Shown in pieces: positions 11,506 through 22,431 of a stretch of DNA of 64,000 nucleotides. The translations under genes were made by a program, and so were the position numbers. The notes beneath the pieces were generated by a model, which saw only the letters and a program-made list of their open reading frames with translations, ran no database searches and was not told the origin of the DNA. This DNA comes from Obelidium mucronatum (taxonomy: Eukaryota; Chytridiomycota; Chytridiomycetes; Chytridiales; Chytriomycetaceae): NCBI GenBank assembly GCA_025765595.1, contig JAIVFH010000040.1, positions 230,080 through 294,079 of the forward strand, written 5' to 3'. Position 1 is the first letter of the stretch. Every line of letters begins with the position of its first letter.

Positions 11506-13712
11506 ATGCTCTCCTGCCGCTGTGGATCGTCGCAGATTGAGTTTGAGGGAAACCTGGGCCACTCCGTGTGCACCGCCTGTGGCGAAGTGGTTGAGCAGAA
11601 CGCCATTGTGTCCGAAGTTACGTTCACCGAAGGCGGCGGCGCGGACGGCTTCTTTGTGGGCGGCGGCACTGGTTGGTGTTTGTTGTTTGTCCGGGCTGCC
11701 TGGTTAGGGCTAACTGCTTCCTTGCAAACAAACACCGAAACAACAAACAAACAAACAACAAAACACCGAACCAGCCAGGGCCGCTTCGAGGGGCGGCAGC
11801 GGCATTGGCCGCATGGGTGGCGCGGCAGCCGGCGAATCGAGAGAGCAGACTATCGCAAACGGTGCTATCGCTCATAGCTATTCCTTGGAAACAATCGCTC
11901 ATTGCCAAATTAGGTCACAGGCGGATCGCTCAAATCGGAAACCAAATGAGAATGACGGATCGCCAGATTGAATCTGCTCAGAGATACTTTAACATCGCCG
12001 TTGTTCGTGAGTGTGTTTGTTCTGTATCTGGTCGACCAAGTATGTTCTGATTACCTACATCTTGTGTCCAGAAAACTTTACAAAAGGCCGAAAAGCAATG
12101 AATGTGGCGTCTTCTTGCCTGTATATTGTCTGTGGGTTGTCCATTTCTCTTCGAATCTTGTTTTTGACTGCAACACACACAAAATCAGGTCGAATGGAGA
12201 AAACATCACATATGCTTATTGACTTTTCCGAACACTTGCGCATCAATTTATACCTTCTTGGTTCAACCTTTGTCAAACTAGTCCATGTTTTGAAAATTCA
12301 CGATTTGCCTCTTGTCGATCCAATGCTTTATATCGTTCGTTTTGCTTCGAAATTGGAATTTGATGAAAAGACACCGGATGTTATTCGTGATGCTACGCGC
12401 TTGGTTTCTAGAATGGACAGAGACTGGATTGTTAAGGGGAGGAAACCTGCTGGTATTTGTGGTGAGTTTCGTTTGACGCAGGCCTTTCTTTCGCCAAGGC
12501 AATATCTCTACCGCCGTAGGCGAAATCTCTACTGCCGAAGCTAGTGCTCCTTTATCTTGCCGCCAAAAAAGGCGAGCACAGCTGAAGTAATTGTCATCCC
12601 ACGAAGACGCACCTTGAATCATCATGCGAAAGATCATAACACCCAATCGAACAAAAAAAAACAGCCGCCTGTCTCTTTATAGCAGCGCGCATGAACGGAT
12701 TCGCTCGAACACCACGTGAAATCGTATCCGTAGTGAAAATCTGCGAAGCAACACTCGCAAAACGACTAGAAGATTTTCGCGAAACTCCAAGCAGTGCGTT
12801 ATCTGTTGACGATTTCCAAAACTTGATGCTGGAGAGTAGCCAAGATCCGCCGAGTTTTATGCGTGAAAAGAAACGGAAAGCTGCGGCGTTGGAGGCTGCT
12901 AAATTGTTGAAGATGAAAAAGGCGGAGGAAAAGGGGAAAAAGAAGAGAGATGGACCAGAGGGCGATGGAGAAGAAGGGGGAGACGAAGTCGAAGACGAGG
13001 AGGAAGAAATGGACGAGGACTTGCAGCTGGCGGTTGGAGACATGAATCATACTATGGAGAGTGAGGCGTTTAAAAAACTGGCTGCCACTGGTAAGTGTGT
13101 TCTTCTCTGTGTTTCGTTGGAATTCTAACGCGTTTATAGTCGGTGTGAATATGGACGCACTGGACGATGATTTGTCACTGCTCGACCAAGATTCTGAAGT
13201 TGAAGACTGTCTGCTCACAGAACAAGAAATCGAAATCAAGAAAATGTTCTGGGAAGCTGAAAACAAGGAATGGGAGAGAGGTATTTGGAACACTCAGATT
13301 TCCCAATCGTTCGTCGATTGATATATGGTACAACAGAAAAACTAGCTGCTGGAACTAGACCAGTGACCAAAAAAGCCAAGAAACGGAGGATTGCAGGAAA
13401 CAGCAGCAACAATGCCATAATACCTGCCGACTCTGTTCAACAAGCTGGAATGAACGTGTTGGCGAGTAAACCCTCGTTGTCTAAAAAGATCAATTATGAT
13501 GTGATTGGTCATTTGGTAGGTGTTGACACTTCTTTCTGTTGTGTATCTACAGGCCTGTGTATCAGGCTCTAATCTTCTCATTGCCGACTGTATTTTTTTT
13601 GAACTAGTTTAATGATGACCCCAGTGAACAATTGTTTGATATGGAGCCTGCCCGCCCTGGCAATTATGCTTCCAATAGTGTAACTGGCTTTGGGCTTGTT
13701 GCATTTGAGTAA
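11506..13712 (+). CDS. BRF1: TFIIIB subunit BRF1 (RNA polymerase III initiation factor)
   Basis: TFIIB-like factor that recruits Pol III to tRNA and 5S genes with TBP and Bdp1. The N-terminal zinc ribbon is SCRCGSSQIEF...HSVCTACGEVVEQNAIVSE. A Gly-rich linker leads to SREQTIANG, then cyclin fold 1 (IAQIGNQMRMTDRQIESAQR, NFTKGRKAMNVASSCLYIVCR) and fold 2 (KTSHMLIDFSEHLRINLYLL, LPLVDPMLYIVRFASKLEF, DWIVKGRKPAGICG). After a hairpin-bearing intron the chain continues MNGFARTPREIVSVVKI. The C-terminal half has a Lys/Glu-rich acidic stretch (EEEEMDEDLQ), the BRF1 homology block LTEQEIEIKKMFWEAENKEW, and ends VTGFGLVAFE. Oddity: the first zinc ligand pair is C-x-C rather than the usual C-x2-C. At least seven exons. 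Confidence 0.92.
12493..12574. repeat. Hairpin cluster in a BRF1 intron
   Basis: GCC-AA-GGC near 12493, CGCC-GTA-GGCG near 12512-12522, and CGCC-A6-GGCG near 12561-12574. AATCTCTAC-type sequence precedes GCCG twice. All lie in the intron between GRKPAGICG and MNGFARTP. Confidence 0.65.
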
Positions 13713-13899
13713 ATGCTAATCAATAAATATAAGTAACATTGTTTATTTAATTATTTTTTTGTGTATTTGGATCTCTCGTACTTAATTAAAATTTTGTGCT
13801 GCTTTGTCTTTCCACGTTTTCGCAACGCCTGCGTTCTTGGAAACACTCAGGCCTTTTCCTACATGAAACCAAGTCGTCTTTGCGCAAATGAGTATTTCT

Positions 13900-14072
13900 T
13901 GATTCGCAGCAGAGTGTACCACTCTAAAGCTTTGGAATAGTCCTGGGTAACTCCTTTGCCTTTCTCGTACATGTCACCCAAGTTGAATTGTCCACCTGCA
14001 TCTCCTTCAATGGCAGCAAGAGTGAAAATTCAGACGCTTTCCTGTCGTTTTGGGCAACTCCTTGGACATTCT
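13900..14072 (-). pseudogene. Decayed fragment of a Sel1-repeat gene
   Basis: About 170 bp closely matches the Sel1-repeat coding DNA at 30495-30670: GTACCACTCTAAAGCTTT, ATAGTCCTGGGTAACTCC, TTGTCCACCTGCAT and GGCAGCAAGAGTGAAAA occur in the same order. It is in the same orientation as the intact kinase gene 15 kb to the right. Frame is lost by small indels and no kinase domain accompanies it. It is the last recognisable sequence before the transposon island. Confidence 0.75.
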
Positions 14073-14356
14073 TTGTAGTAAAATAAGCCTTTACTTTCAG
14101 GTTAAGTGCGGGAGATTGTCCTTTTTCTTCTTGTTATCTTCTAATGTGATTTCTGTCCTATATATACCAATTTTCCTTACAGCTGATTTCAAAAAGAATG
14201 GCACATCCTCTTTTTTTTCGATTTTTCCAAGTATTGCATTTGGTAGCTTTGTATAAGTTTTGGTAGAGATCCCATAGCACAAGCCTGGAGGCTGTGAAGA
14301 AGCGTGCAGTTCAGCGTTTCTGCAGAATCTCCATCTTACAAGGCTGCTTACAAGGG

Positions 14357-15456
14357 ATGCAACTTTTCAATTTTGATATGACTTGGAGCTCTGACATCCG
14401 GAAGAATATCGTTCTTGACATGCTGGATGGTATACCTGTTGACACTACTATCAAAAACCAAAGGGTCTCACGGAGAACAGTCGCTCGTGTGCGCTCGTTC
14501 TGGAATCTATATTCTTGCACAAGCAATCCCTTTGCACAAGTAAGCAAGCCAATGTGCAAGAACCCGATGTTTGTTGTACTGAACTTGTTGCGACAGTACC
14601 TGCGGACATTGTTGGATGAAAGAACAGACTGGTACTTGTTTGAGCTTCAAGAAGAGCTTGAAATAGTCATAAAGCGGAAAGTCCCACTTCCGACCCTATG
14701 GAGATGCCTACGAAGAGAGGGATACACTCACAAAAAGGTTTGTGTTAACAAACAACAGTACCATATCTCAGTTCCGTGGCTTATATTCCTCCAAATTCTA
14801 GCTTTCTGCTCATGCCTCGGAAAGAAATGAATGGGAACGAGCTTGTTTTGTGGCTGAGATTGGAAACTACCCAAGGGAGTACCTTGTATTCTTCGACCAG
14901 GCTGCAAATGACAAGAAGACCCTCGAAAGACGATTTGGTTACTCCATTGCTGGAAGAAGGTCCATTCATATTGCGCCATTTGTAAGAGGAGTCCAATACT
15001 CAATCATAGCCGCAATTTCATTATCTGATGGATACCTTGCATTCTCGGTTGAAGAGGGGGCATTAGATGGGCTGGATGTGTTTGATTTTGCCGTGAATAA
15101 GCTGGTGAGAAAGATGCAATACCACTGCTTCTTATTTATTCATCTTATTGTTGCAGCTTCCAGAATGCAGTAGATACCCAGGACCAAATTCAGTAGTTAT
15201 CTGCGATAATGCAGCGATTCACAAACACCCTGCAATCCGTAGAGCATTCGAAAGAGCTGGAGTATTACTGATTTTCTTGCCACCGTACTCGCCAGACTTA
15301 ACCCCAATTGAGAATTCGTTTCACCACACAAAGCAATGGCTCAGAAGAAACAAAGAGGACATAACTGACAGAAACAGAAGTGCAAAAATCATTGAAGCCT
15401 GTGATATGTTCACTCCCACTCTTGCTGATGCATGTTTTAGATCGTGCAAATTGTAA
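14357..15456 (+). CDS. IS630/Tc1-mariner-type DDE transposase (DDE_3 family)
   Basis: A cut-and-paste transposase. The first ATG of the frame is at 14357 (the frame opens at 14294 without ATG). The N-terminal part is a helix-turn-helix region (SSDIRKNIVLDMLDG, VSRRTVARVRSF) and a second helical part (LPTLWRCLRREGYTHKK). The catalytic domain begins in the next exon: EYLVFFDQAANDKKTLERRF (first Asp), RSIHIAPFVRGVQYSIIAAI, then after an intron near 15100-15160 SVVICDNAAIH (second Asp) and FLPPYSPDLTPIENSFHH (Glu). The first block is D-Q-A where relatives commonly show D-E-S, but the Asp itself is present. The frame ends at 15456 with no disabling break, so it may be active or recently so. Terminal repeats were not identified. 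Confidence 0.85.
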
Positions 15457-15603
15457 TAAACTCTTCTTACTCTCGTATCTTACTCTCCTAATTGTTTGAC
15501 CATTCAAATTGAATAAGTTCTGATTTCTATTACGGCACAAAATGTTCAAAAAAAAAAAGATAAAGTCTAAGCAACAAAACAACTTTGAAAGTTTAGGAGA
15601 GGT

Positions 15604-16100
15604 CAAAAACTCTTCTTTGGACTTGAGTTCCTTCAATCTCCAAATGATCCTGGTCAAAATGTGCCCACAATGCTCCTTCAAAGGAAACACCTATACTTCC
15701 CAACTTCCAAATAATTCGAACATCTAGCTTTTCGGCAACAGCTGACAGGTATTCTGGAGCTTCCATCTCAAGAATTGAACGGATTGAGCAGGTCTGGCTG
15801 ATAGCATGTTGTGAAACAAGTTTGAAAAACCGACCCGAAGACCTTACAACTGTGATTGTGACTGTTCAAACATTGCTTCCAGTTGATGCTTGGGAAAGGG
15901 TGCCCTTCACAGAAGGGCGGGCTGATGGGGGTTCTAAAGTTGACAAGCCAGTACCCAACCTTTCCTGTTGAAGAAGATATGCGTTTTTCATATCAAAGCA
16001 TGCATAGTTGGGAGGTGTGTTAAGAGTAACATGTGGATCATTTCCAGCTGTCTGAACAACATTCAGTTTGTTGACAGGTTTGCTCTGAGAAACTCACCAA
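15604..16100 (-). pseudogene. Degenerate reading frame of unknown family
   Basis: The minus strand is open across most of this stretch in one frame (KLNVVQTAGNDPHVTLNT, PEYLSAVAEKLDVRIIWKLG, FEGALWAHFDQDHLEIEG), with one TGA near 15872 that may lie in an intron or be a break. It is not recognised. No start codon or upstream exon could be fixed. It is probably the remains of an element-encoded gene. Confidence 0.3.
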
Positions 16101-17024
16101 GATTCTAGCCCAAGGACGCAAATGCTTATCTTCAGATAGAAGCAAATGGTAACCATTTCTTCTGAGGCAACCATTTGAGTTGCTTGAGGGAAGGATATAG
16201 GGTCGTTAACTTTGAAACCCCCCTCCTGAAAAACATGAAAAAACTCAGTTTTTATTTTCGTTTTTATAAGTTTTGTTGGCAAGATTTCGAACAAGAAATC
16301 GGAAAAAATCGGTCAACTTTGAAACCCCCTATTGAAAGGCCCATATAAAAAATCGAAAGGCAGGCCTGATAAAAAGTGATGAACAACTTGGTCGGCGCAC
16401 CACCCATAAACACCCCGAAACAGCCGCCCCACCTTCCGCGGCACGCCCAGAGAGATACAGAATATTCCATTTATATTCAAATAAATTAATTACTCGATAC
16501 ATTGCTTTGACATACTCTGGACGGTCAGCCACGACGGTCCTACACCAAACTTGAAAAAATAATCAAATCAAAATAATCGACGAATTCGGAATTACATTTA
16601 TTTGCAACCTATTTAATTGATTGTAATTGGCTGTAATTGGATGTAATTGGGTGGATGGAGAAATAAATAGTTGAGTATTTTTGATTCCTTTTTTTATTCA
16701 ACTCCCCAAAATCCACACCAAGACTGTTGGACGATTGTGCTCTTCATTGAGCTGTATCCGGCTAGTTGGTGTTTGGGGACTTTATTTATAGTTTATTTGA
16801 AACTTGCGTTTCTGTCTTGTTTGTTCGACGTGTCATTCAAAGCCGCCGCTGCGAAAGTTTCCCTCGAGTCCGAGCGATAAGGCGAGGTACGAGCCAGCGA
16901 GGCGAGACCTGCGACACGCTATTCGCGCGAAGCGCGTTAGAAAATTTTGAGTTTTTGACAGGACTGTGTAGCCTAAAACAACGTTTACGAACCAATACTG
17001 AACGAACATATTAGAAAAGATTTA
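16101..17024. other. Non-coding stretch with small repeats
   Basis: No convincing gene. The phrase ACTTTGAAACCCCC occurs twice, near 16208-16222 and 16316-16330. A short tandem of TGTAATTGG units lies at about 16618-16648. A GC-rich patch (about 16845-16950) contains GCGAGG repeats and a small palindrome TTCGCGCGAA. These may be debris of older elements. Confidence 0.35.
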
Positions 17025-17497
17025 TTATAGTTTATGCCACAATAAGCTCGGAACAATCTGGATTTTTGCTTCCATGCCGTCAATCGTTAGTTTCTCAAAC
17101 ACCGCACCATTTTGGCATTCGACAAAGGCAACTCCGTCAATCACCAATACAGTCGAGCCCTCTTCCTGAAACTCATTCTCACAGTCTAAATCTTTCCTCC
17201 ACTTTTTGGACACATTTCTAAGGGAGTGAACAATTCAATCAGCGGCTTTCCCACCCTTGGGAATGTAAGAATAGTGAGCTTGCTGACTGTTGTTCCTTTG
17301 AATCCCTCCTCCAAGATGCATTTTTCAAAGAGTTTTTGCAACCGCGCCCTCACAAACACATTCGCCTTGGGGCTTTGCTTCAGTTTTGCCAGAAACAATT
17401 TCCGCTTTAACTTCACAGCATTGACGCTGATTTTGTTTCCATATATTTGAATCAAATTGTTCCAGTTTTTGATTGGATCGTTGAAGGTTTGGAGCAT
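17025..17497 (-). CDS. Hypothetical protein, probably island-encoded
   Basis: Two overlapping minus-strand frames appear to belong to one gene. The first begins with ATG at 17497 (MLQTFNDPIKNWNNLIQIYG) and carries a basic helical region (VKLKRKLFLAKLKQ, VRARLQKLFEKCILEEG). The second continues KKWRKDLDCENEFQEEGSTV to a stop at 17025 (SLLWHKL). The shift between them is near 17215-17250 and could be a very short intron or a frameshift. No family is recognised. Its position between two DDE/recombinase regions suggests it is element-encoded, perhaps a nucleic-acid-binding accessory protein; this is inference only. Confidence 0.4.
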
Positions 17498-17736
17498 TAA
17501 AAATTCATAAGTTGTCTGGCAAACAACACTGGTTATTGGTCTTGCTTAATGAATAAGAATAAATCCACCTTCCAGACGCTATAAGACGCCTTAACGAACA
17601 AGGGAGGAGGGGCGTTATTCCCCAATTTGAGTGGTGCTCGTTTTAAACCCCGAAGTACCAATGGAACAGCACCTACTGGAATAGGAATTATTGATTTTGC
17701 AACATGATCTACAAAGAATATTGGTTCAGCATTTGA

Positions 17737-19331
17737 TTACATCAGGTTACTAAAAGAGCACAAACCATAACCTCTCCACAACACGTGGCTTCTCATTTGT
17801 GCAGCAGTAGGCTTGCACCACCCATCAATAAGGTCCCTGACACTTTCAAACTCGCATGCTGCAGTCGGCTCAATAAGCGTGTCCAGTTGGATAGAGTATT
17901 GGTTCGTTGCAAAAGCAAATTTTCGAATGCTTGAACCTAAATGCTTAAAAACTGGATTGACAGTAGGCTCCTCATTCGATGGTTCGTTTGCCGGTTCTAG
18001 ACTGTGCAGAATTTGAATTTCATGGTCACGCAATGGTTGGTTTGACAGTTCTACAGGATTGACGTTCAAGAGATCAGGAAGCATTGTTGACAGCTTTCGG
18101 AAGTCACAGGCTCTCGAAAGAATCCAAAACGCATCTTCTGGATCAAGTTCATCCAAACTCAATTGAAAGGGCAATTTGCCATCGCAGAGAAACTCTCCAA
18201 TCTGCTTTTTGATTAATCTTTGGTGATGAAACTTGAATAAAGCTGGACAAACCGCTTGATCTTCGGCTGCCACAGTTTCCTGATTTCGAAAATCATCAAT
18301 AGAAGTCTCCTTTACCCCATAAGACATGATATCTGAATGAAGTTTGCAGTATTCTTTTGGGTTATTCTTTTGTTTCTTTGCAGCTGGCTTTGTGACAGTG
18401 TCCTAGTGTCCTGGTCTACTTCCGCAGGATCCACAACATCTTCGCCTAACTGAATAGTAGTAGTATTTGCTGTATTTGTTGGTGGTTTCTGTCGCCGTCC
18501 CTTCCTCTTCTTTGCATTTTCACACCCAACAGGTCCTATGTATGCAATTAAAACAGGGTTCCACCTTTCTGCCAAATTTTTTGCTGAAGGGAACTGATGA
18601 CACGGGCGAAAATGGTTGTTTTGAGGCGTACCATTTTCAACAAGAAAATGGACAACTTCTCCTTTTCCTTCTACATTGCAATTCTGCTCCAAAATGTACG
18701 AAAGAGCAAATTGATCTTCAGAGTGGTCAGCGATGCTTCCATCGGCACATACATGCCGAGACATTGATGGCAGAACTTCGGAGGTCCAAGAATAAAGCCC
18801 AAATTCCACATCAAAAAAAAACTCGGTTTTAAAGAACTCTCCCAGAGTAAAAACCATCCATCGAACTTTGGTGTCTAGTGAGCCTTTTCGGACTTCACTT
18901 GGAACTGTCCAATCAGATAAAGCCCACATAGCAGCTAATTGTCGGTCTTGGAACTTTCCCAGCAGAACATTAGCATACTCTGCAGGACAGTCTGTGGAGC
19001 TTTTTCTTTTCACTGTTCTCACCCTCAGCACCACATTGTTACGATGAAGGCCCCCCCACTCCGCCCCCCATTTGCACTGCAAACACACAACAGAGCTTTT
19101 ATCCTCCTCTGCGCATATAGATTCATGACAATATGCTTTACACTTGGAGCATACTGCTAGCAGATCAGATGTCGACGGACAATGCGCTTGATAGCATCGC
19201 GGGGCTGCTTCGCCAGTGGATGATGTTGGAGCTGATGTTGCACTTCTGTTCGAATTTTCAGCTGCTGTGTTTGTATTTTGCGCCAACGGCTGGATCGAGG
19301 TAGCATGGACATTGAAAGTTGTTGAGAGCAT
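17737..19331 (-). CDS. PHD-finger protein divergent from the tyrosine recombinase
   Basis: ATG at 19331 (MLSTTFNVHATSIQPLA); a frame-open upstream ATG exists at 19361. A Ser/Thr/Ala-rich leader precedes a C4HC3 zinc finger: C-x4-C, then CSKC, KAYCHESIC, and VVCLQC (about 19010-19190), the spacing of a PHD domain. The following region is unknown but well folded in appearance (VRWMVFTLGEFFKTEFFFDV, SYILEQNCNVEGKGEVVHFL). A second frame starts at 18327 and ends at 17737. It overlaps the first by 16 bp, so it is either a spliced continuation through a short intron near 18330 or a separate ORF. Start codons here and in the recombinase are 62 bp apart, which suggests co-regulation as a two-gene element. 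The PHD call is motif-based; its binding partner is unknown. Confidence 0.6.
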
Positions 19332-19393
19332 TTTGGCGGGACAATTTTCTCTTCTAAACACAACTGAAACAGCATCTGAAACAAACCATCACT
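19332..19393. promoter_or_regulatory. 62-bp divergent promoter of the recombinase/PHD gene pair
   Basis: Opposed ATGs at 19331 (-) and 19394 (+) with only 62 bp between them. No core promoter motif was recognised. Confidence 0.45.
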
Positions 19394-21048
19394 ATGATTG
19401 GAGAACTCGCTGCTGCCGCAACTGAAATGGCCGGAAGTGATATGGAGCAAGCAGTAAAGCAGCTTGCTCCTGACATTGATGAAGCTGGTCTCAACCTTGC
19501 GCCCCTTACAAACTCACTTCTTTCGAAGTTGATGTCAGTGATACAGCAAATGGCAAAGGATTCCGCCACAGACTTGTCTATAGAAATGTCAGCCTCCATC
19601 GAACTTGAACAGGACTTCAAGGAAGTCCAGATTCACATGGAAAAGACACTTGGGCATGCCCGAGCAGAGAAGACAGGAAAAGGATACGCTTCTTACGCTC
19701 GGAAATTCACTGACTATGTCAAGAATCCAAAAATCTTTGAATCCCCTGATTCAAACACACCTAATCTCATAGCCTCATACATATTCCTTAACTGCGACTT
19801 TGCTGATACAGCCGATTCTTCAGGAAAGTCTCTTGAATGCAAAGGGCTGTCTGTAAGTTCATCAAGCTATTCTTGGGTTGTATGGTGATGATTTTTTTTG
19901 AAGATGGGATCGGCACTAATGATCAGGTCGGCTCTCAGCCATGCTTTCAAACAAAATGGATTTGATGGAACTTGGAAGAAATCTACCTGTACAGGAAATC
20001 CAGCTATTGCCCCTGTAGTCTCGACATATATGCTCAGTTTAAAAAAGCGCAAGGTTTCCCACTTGCTGTTTTTATGAAGCCACATTTATTTACATTTTAT
20101 GTTTATCAGATCCGTGCTGGTGATGTTTCATCTTCTGTTAAAGCTCTAACATCTCATGATCTTCGAGATATGGCAAGACATATGTTCTCAAATGAATCTG
20201 TGGATCAAAGAAAACCAACTTGGTGTGGAAATACCAGGGAAGGACGACCCCAGTTTGTTCAGCCATTCTTCCGTATGATTCATGTAAGTAATATTATCGA
20301 TGTTCATGATATCACTTAAAATAATTCAGCTCTCATTTTTGCTTGGGTTTTTGTGCTTATTGCGATCTGACGAAGTTCTCGGTGTTGAAGTGAATCACAT
20401 TCTCTACCATCCCTCCAATAGAATGCTAGAAGTTCGCTTGCCTTGGAGAAAGACTCATCAGTATGGTGGTGAGCAATTTTGTTGGTTTCATGCTTTTGGA
20501 CTCTGACTGCTGTTTGGAAATTAAGCCCTTTTATCTCTACCCAAACACCAAGTACCCGTGGATGTGTCCAGTGACAGCTTATCTGATTTGGAAAGCTTAT
20601 CTTCATCGAAATGACATCGCCGAATCGAAGTATCTCTTTCGCTCTTGGAAATTGAGTGCAGCTGGAATGAAGATAACTACAAATCAACTGGTGAATGTAT
20701 TTGCTTATTGATTTTGTCCCTAATTATTCTTTTGTGCAGACTGCTGACAAGTTCATTGATGTGTTGCACTATCTTCTTGCAGACACTGGCCGCCGCTGGT
20801 ACAAGTATGGGACCCACAGCTTCCGCCGCGGAGGGTGCCAGTACTTACATAATGAGAGGCGGTGGAATTATAATCAAATTTGCGATTGGGGTGGTTGGTC
20901 TTTGGCATTTGATAACTTTACTATTGTACGGTACCTTCATGGTGTATTTGATGACTCACCTTATCCACGCATTCATCTCATGGATTTTAATTATACTGAG
21001 CACCAAAAGTGTGGCTACTGTAACCGATCTTGCGCATGTTCGCGTTAA
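19394..21048 (+). CDS. Tyrosine recombinase of a YR transposon
   Basis: Site-specific recombinase/transposase. The first exon (ATG 19394) is helical and acidic (SDMEQAVKQLAPDIDEAGLN), then a SAM-like core-binding region (KTGKGYASYARKFTDYVKNP, IRSALSHAFKQNGFDGTWKK). Four or five short introns follow; for example SLKKRK splices to IRAGDVSSSVKALTSHDLR. The catalytic domain shows the Arg in FLCLLRSDEVLGVEVNHI, the H-x-x-R motif in YGTHSFRRGGCQYL, a Trp-rich QICDWGGWS, and the nucleophile Tyr in TIVRYLHGVF. It ends in a Cys-rich tail, HQKCGYCNRSCACSR. All catalytic residues are present. It lacks the Ndc10-like block seen in the recombinase at 24188-27123, so the two belong to different YR groups. 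Confidence 0.8.
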
Positions 21049-21131
21049 AAAATAAATACTTTTTTGAAAAAAAACAGCCTGAAAAAAATAAACTAACAAA
21101 ACAAAAGAGAATAAAAGAGAATAAATTGATC

Positions 21132-22070
21132 TCAAAGAGGGTTTCCTGCTTGATCCAATGTTGCTCGAATCCAGCGAAACCAACCAACACCAAGCAAAAT
21201 CGAATCGCAAATATCATGGATTTCAAAATTTTCAATGGCGCCACCAATAAGAAATCCAGAGGTACGAAATTCCGCAATTCTTTCCAGCGTGTTCTGCTTT
21301 TTAAGGAGGCAAATAGCTGCAGCTCTCGACTGAGCATTGCTCCTTGCGGATAAATGTTCCTTCTGCGCATCAGTTGCTTCCAGCAAGAACAACCGTGATA
21401 TCTTCAAGGGATTTATTGAGCAGCTTATAGAATCCAAGCCAAGGATTTCTCGTTTTGCAGCAAAAGCCATTATTGCGAAAGACTCGCAGTTGTAGGTTTT
21501 GAGAATACTATCCGAAAGCCCAAACCCTCCTCAAATAGATTGCTCCTCTGCAAGCTCTACTCTTTGAAGGTTGGCGTACTGGTTCGGAAGCTGGCTCCAT
21601 GCATGCGTGATCATACTGTAGACTTGTTGGGCAAGTGCTGCCTTGGACTTTCTGTTGTCAGCATCAAAGTCGTACACCCCCGAAGCCAGTACTGTAATCG
21701 GAAACGTTTCACCAAAAGGAAGTCTTGGAGGAGGAAGCAGGAGCAAACTCCAGGCGGCAGAATCGCAGCCGTTGTCGATGGAAAGGCACACCACCTCTGC
21801 CAAGTCTTTTCGAAGAGCGGCATCCACTTGTCCACGGGTTTCCAAGAGACTTTCAAGCATTTTCGCCTTGTTGATTCCGGCATAATTGATTCCTTGAGGT
21901 TGGCAGCTTCGCGCAAGTCCTTCTGTCGGAAAGGTTTCATAGTTCCAAATGGCACTTGTAGGAATAGACGCACGCGCGAGAGCTGGATGATCAAGGACAT
22001 TTTCATCATCTGAATCGGCAGTGAGATCAATGACAGGTACGTCGCCCGTGAGGTCAATTACAGCTTGCAT
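21132..22070 (-). CDS. Protein with tandem SUMO-interacting motifs and a SAP-like helix; one in-frame stop
   Basis: ATG at 22070. The first 25 residues contain AVIDLTGD and PVIDLTADSDDE, two copies of the V-I-D-L-T motif followed by acidic/serine residues, the classic form of a SUMO-interacting motif. Next, GINYAGINKAKMLESLLETR resembles a SAP helix-loop-helix (hydrophobic-GxNKxxLxxxL). The rest is unassigned (DNGCDSAAWSLLLLPPPRLP, FPITVLASGVYDFDADNR). An in-frame TGA at 21531-21533 interrupts the frame, which otherwise stays open to 21132 (LLGVGWFRWIRATLDQAGNP). So it is either a 179-residue protein with an overrun, a spliced gene, or a decaying copy. It lies directly downstream of a DDE transposase on the same strand and may be its accessory gene. 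Confidence 0.5.
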
Positions 22071-22431
22071 GATTGGCTTTTGTGCTCAGTCGAATTGGAG
22101 GAGGCCCCCCTGTCTTTATAGACTACCAACGGCACCTGAAACGCTCCGAATTGACTTGAAACTGAAATCGAAAACTCGGGGTTTGTGCAGTTGGAACGAG
22201 GTTGACACGTTCAGTGGCGATCTTGTGAAAAATACAAACCAGGCCTTTGGGACCATCTAAAGAGCGCAAATAGGGTGAAATAATTTATTTATTGAATTAG
22301 AAAGGACTCACGGGGCGGTGCAGGGTGGTGGTGGGGAGTGCCAAAGTAGTTGGTTGGTGAACGACTTTTTTTTTGTCCCCTGGAGAGCACGCGAATATCA
22401 GTTTCTTTATTTTATTTTAAATAATATTTCT
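22071..22431. other. Gap between the second DDE transposase and the SIM/SAP gene
   Basis: 361 bp; no gene. It presumably contains the transposase 3' end and the SIM/SAP promoter. T-rich run at about 22365-22375. Confidence 0.35.
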
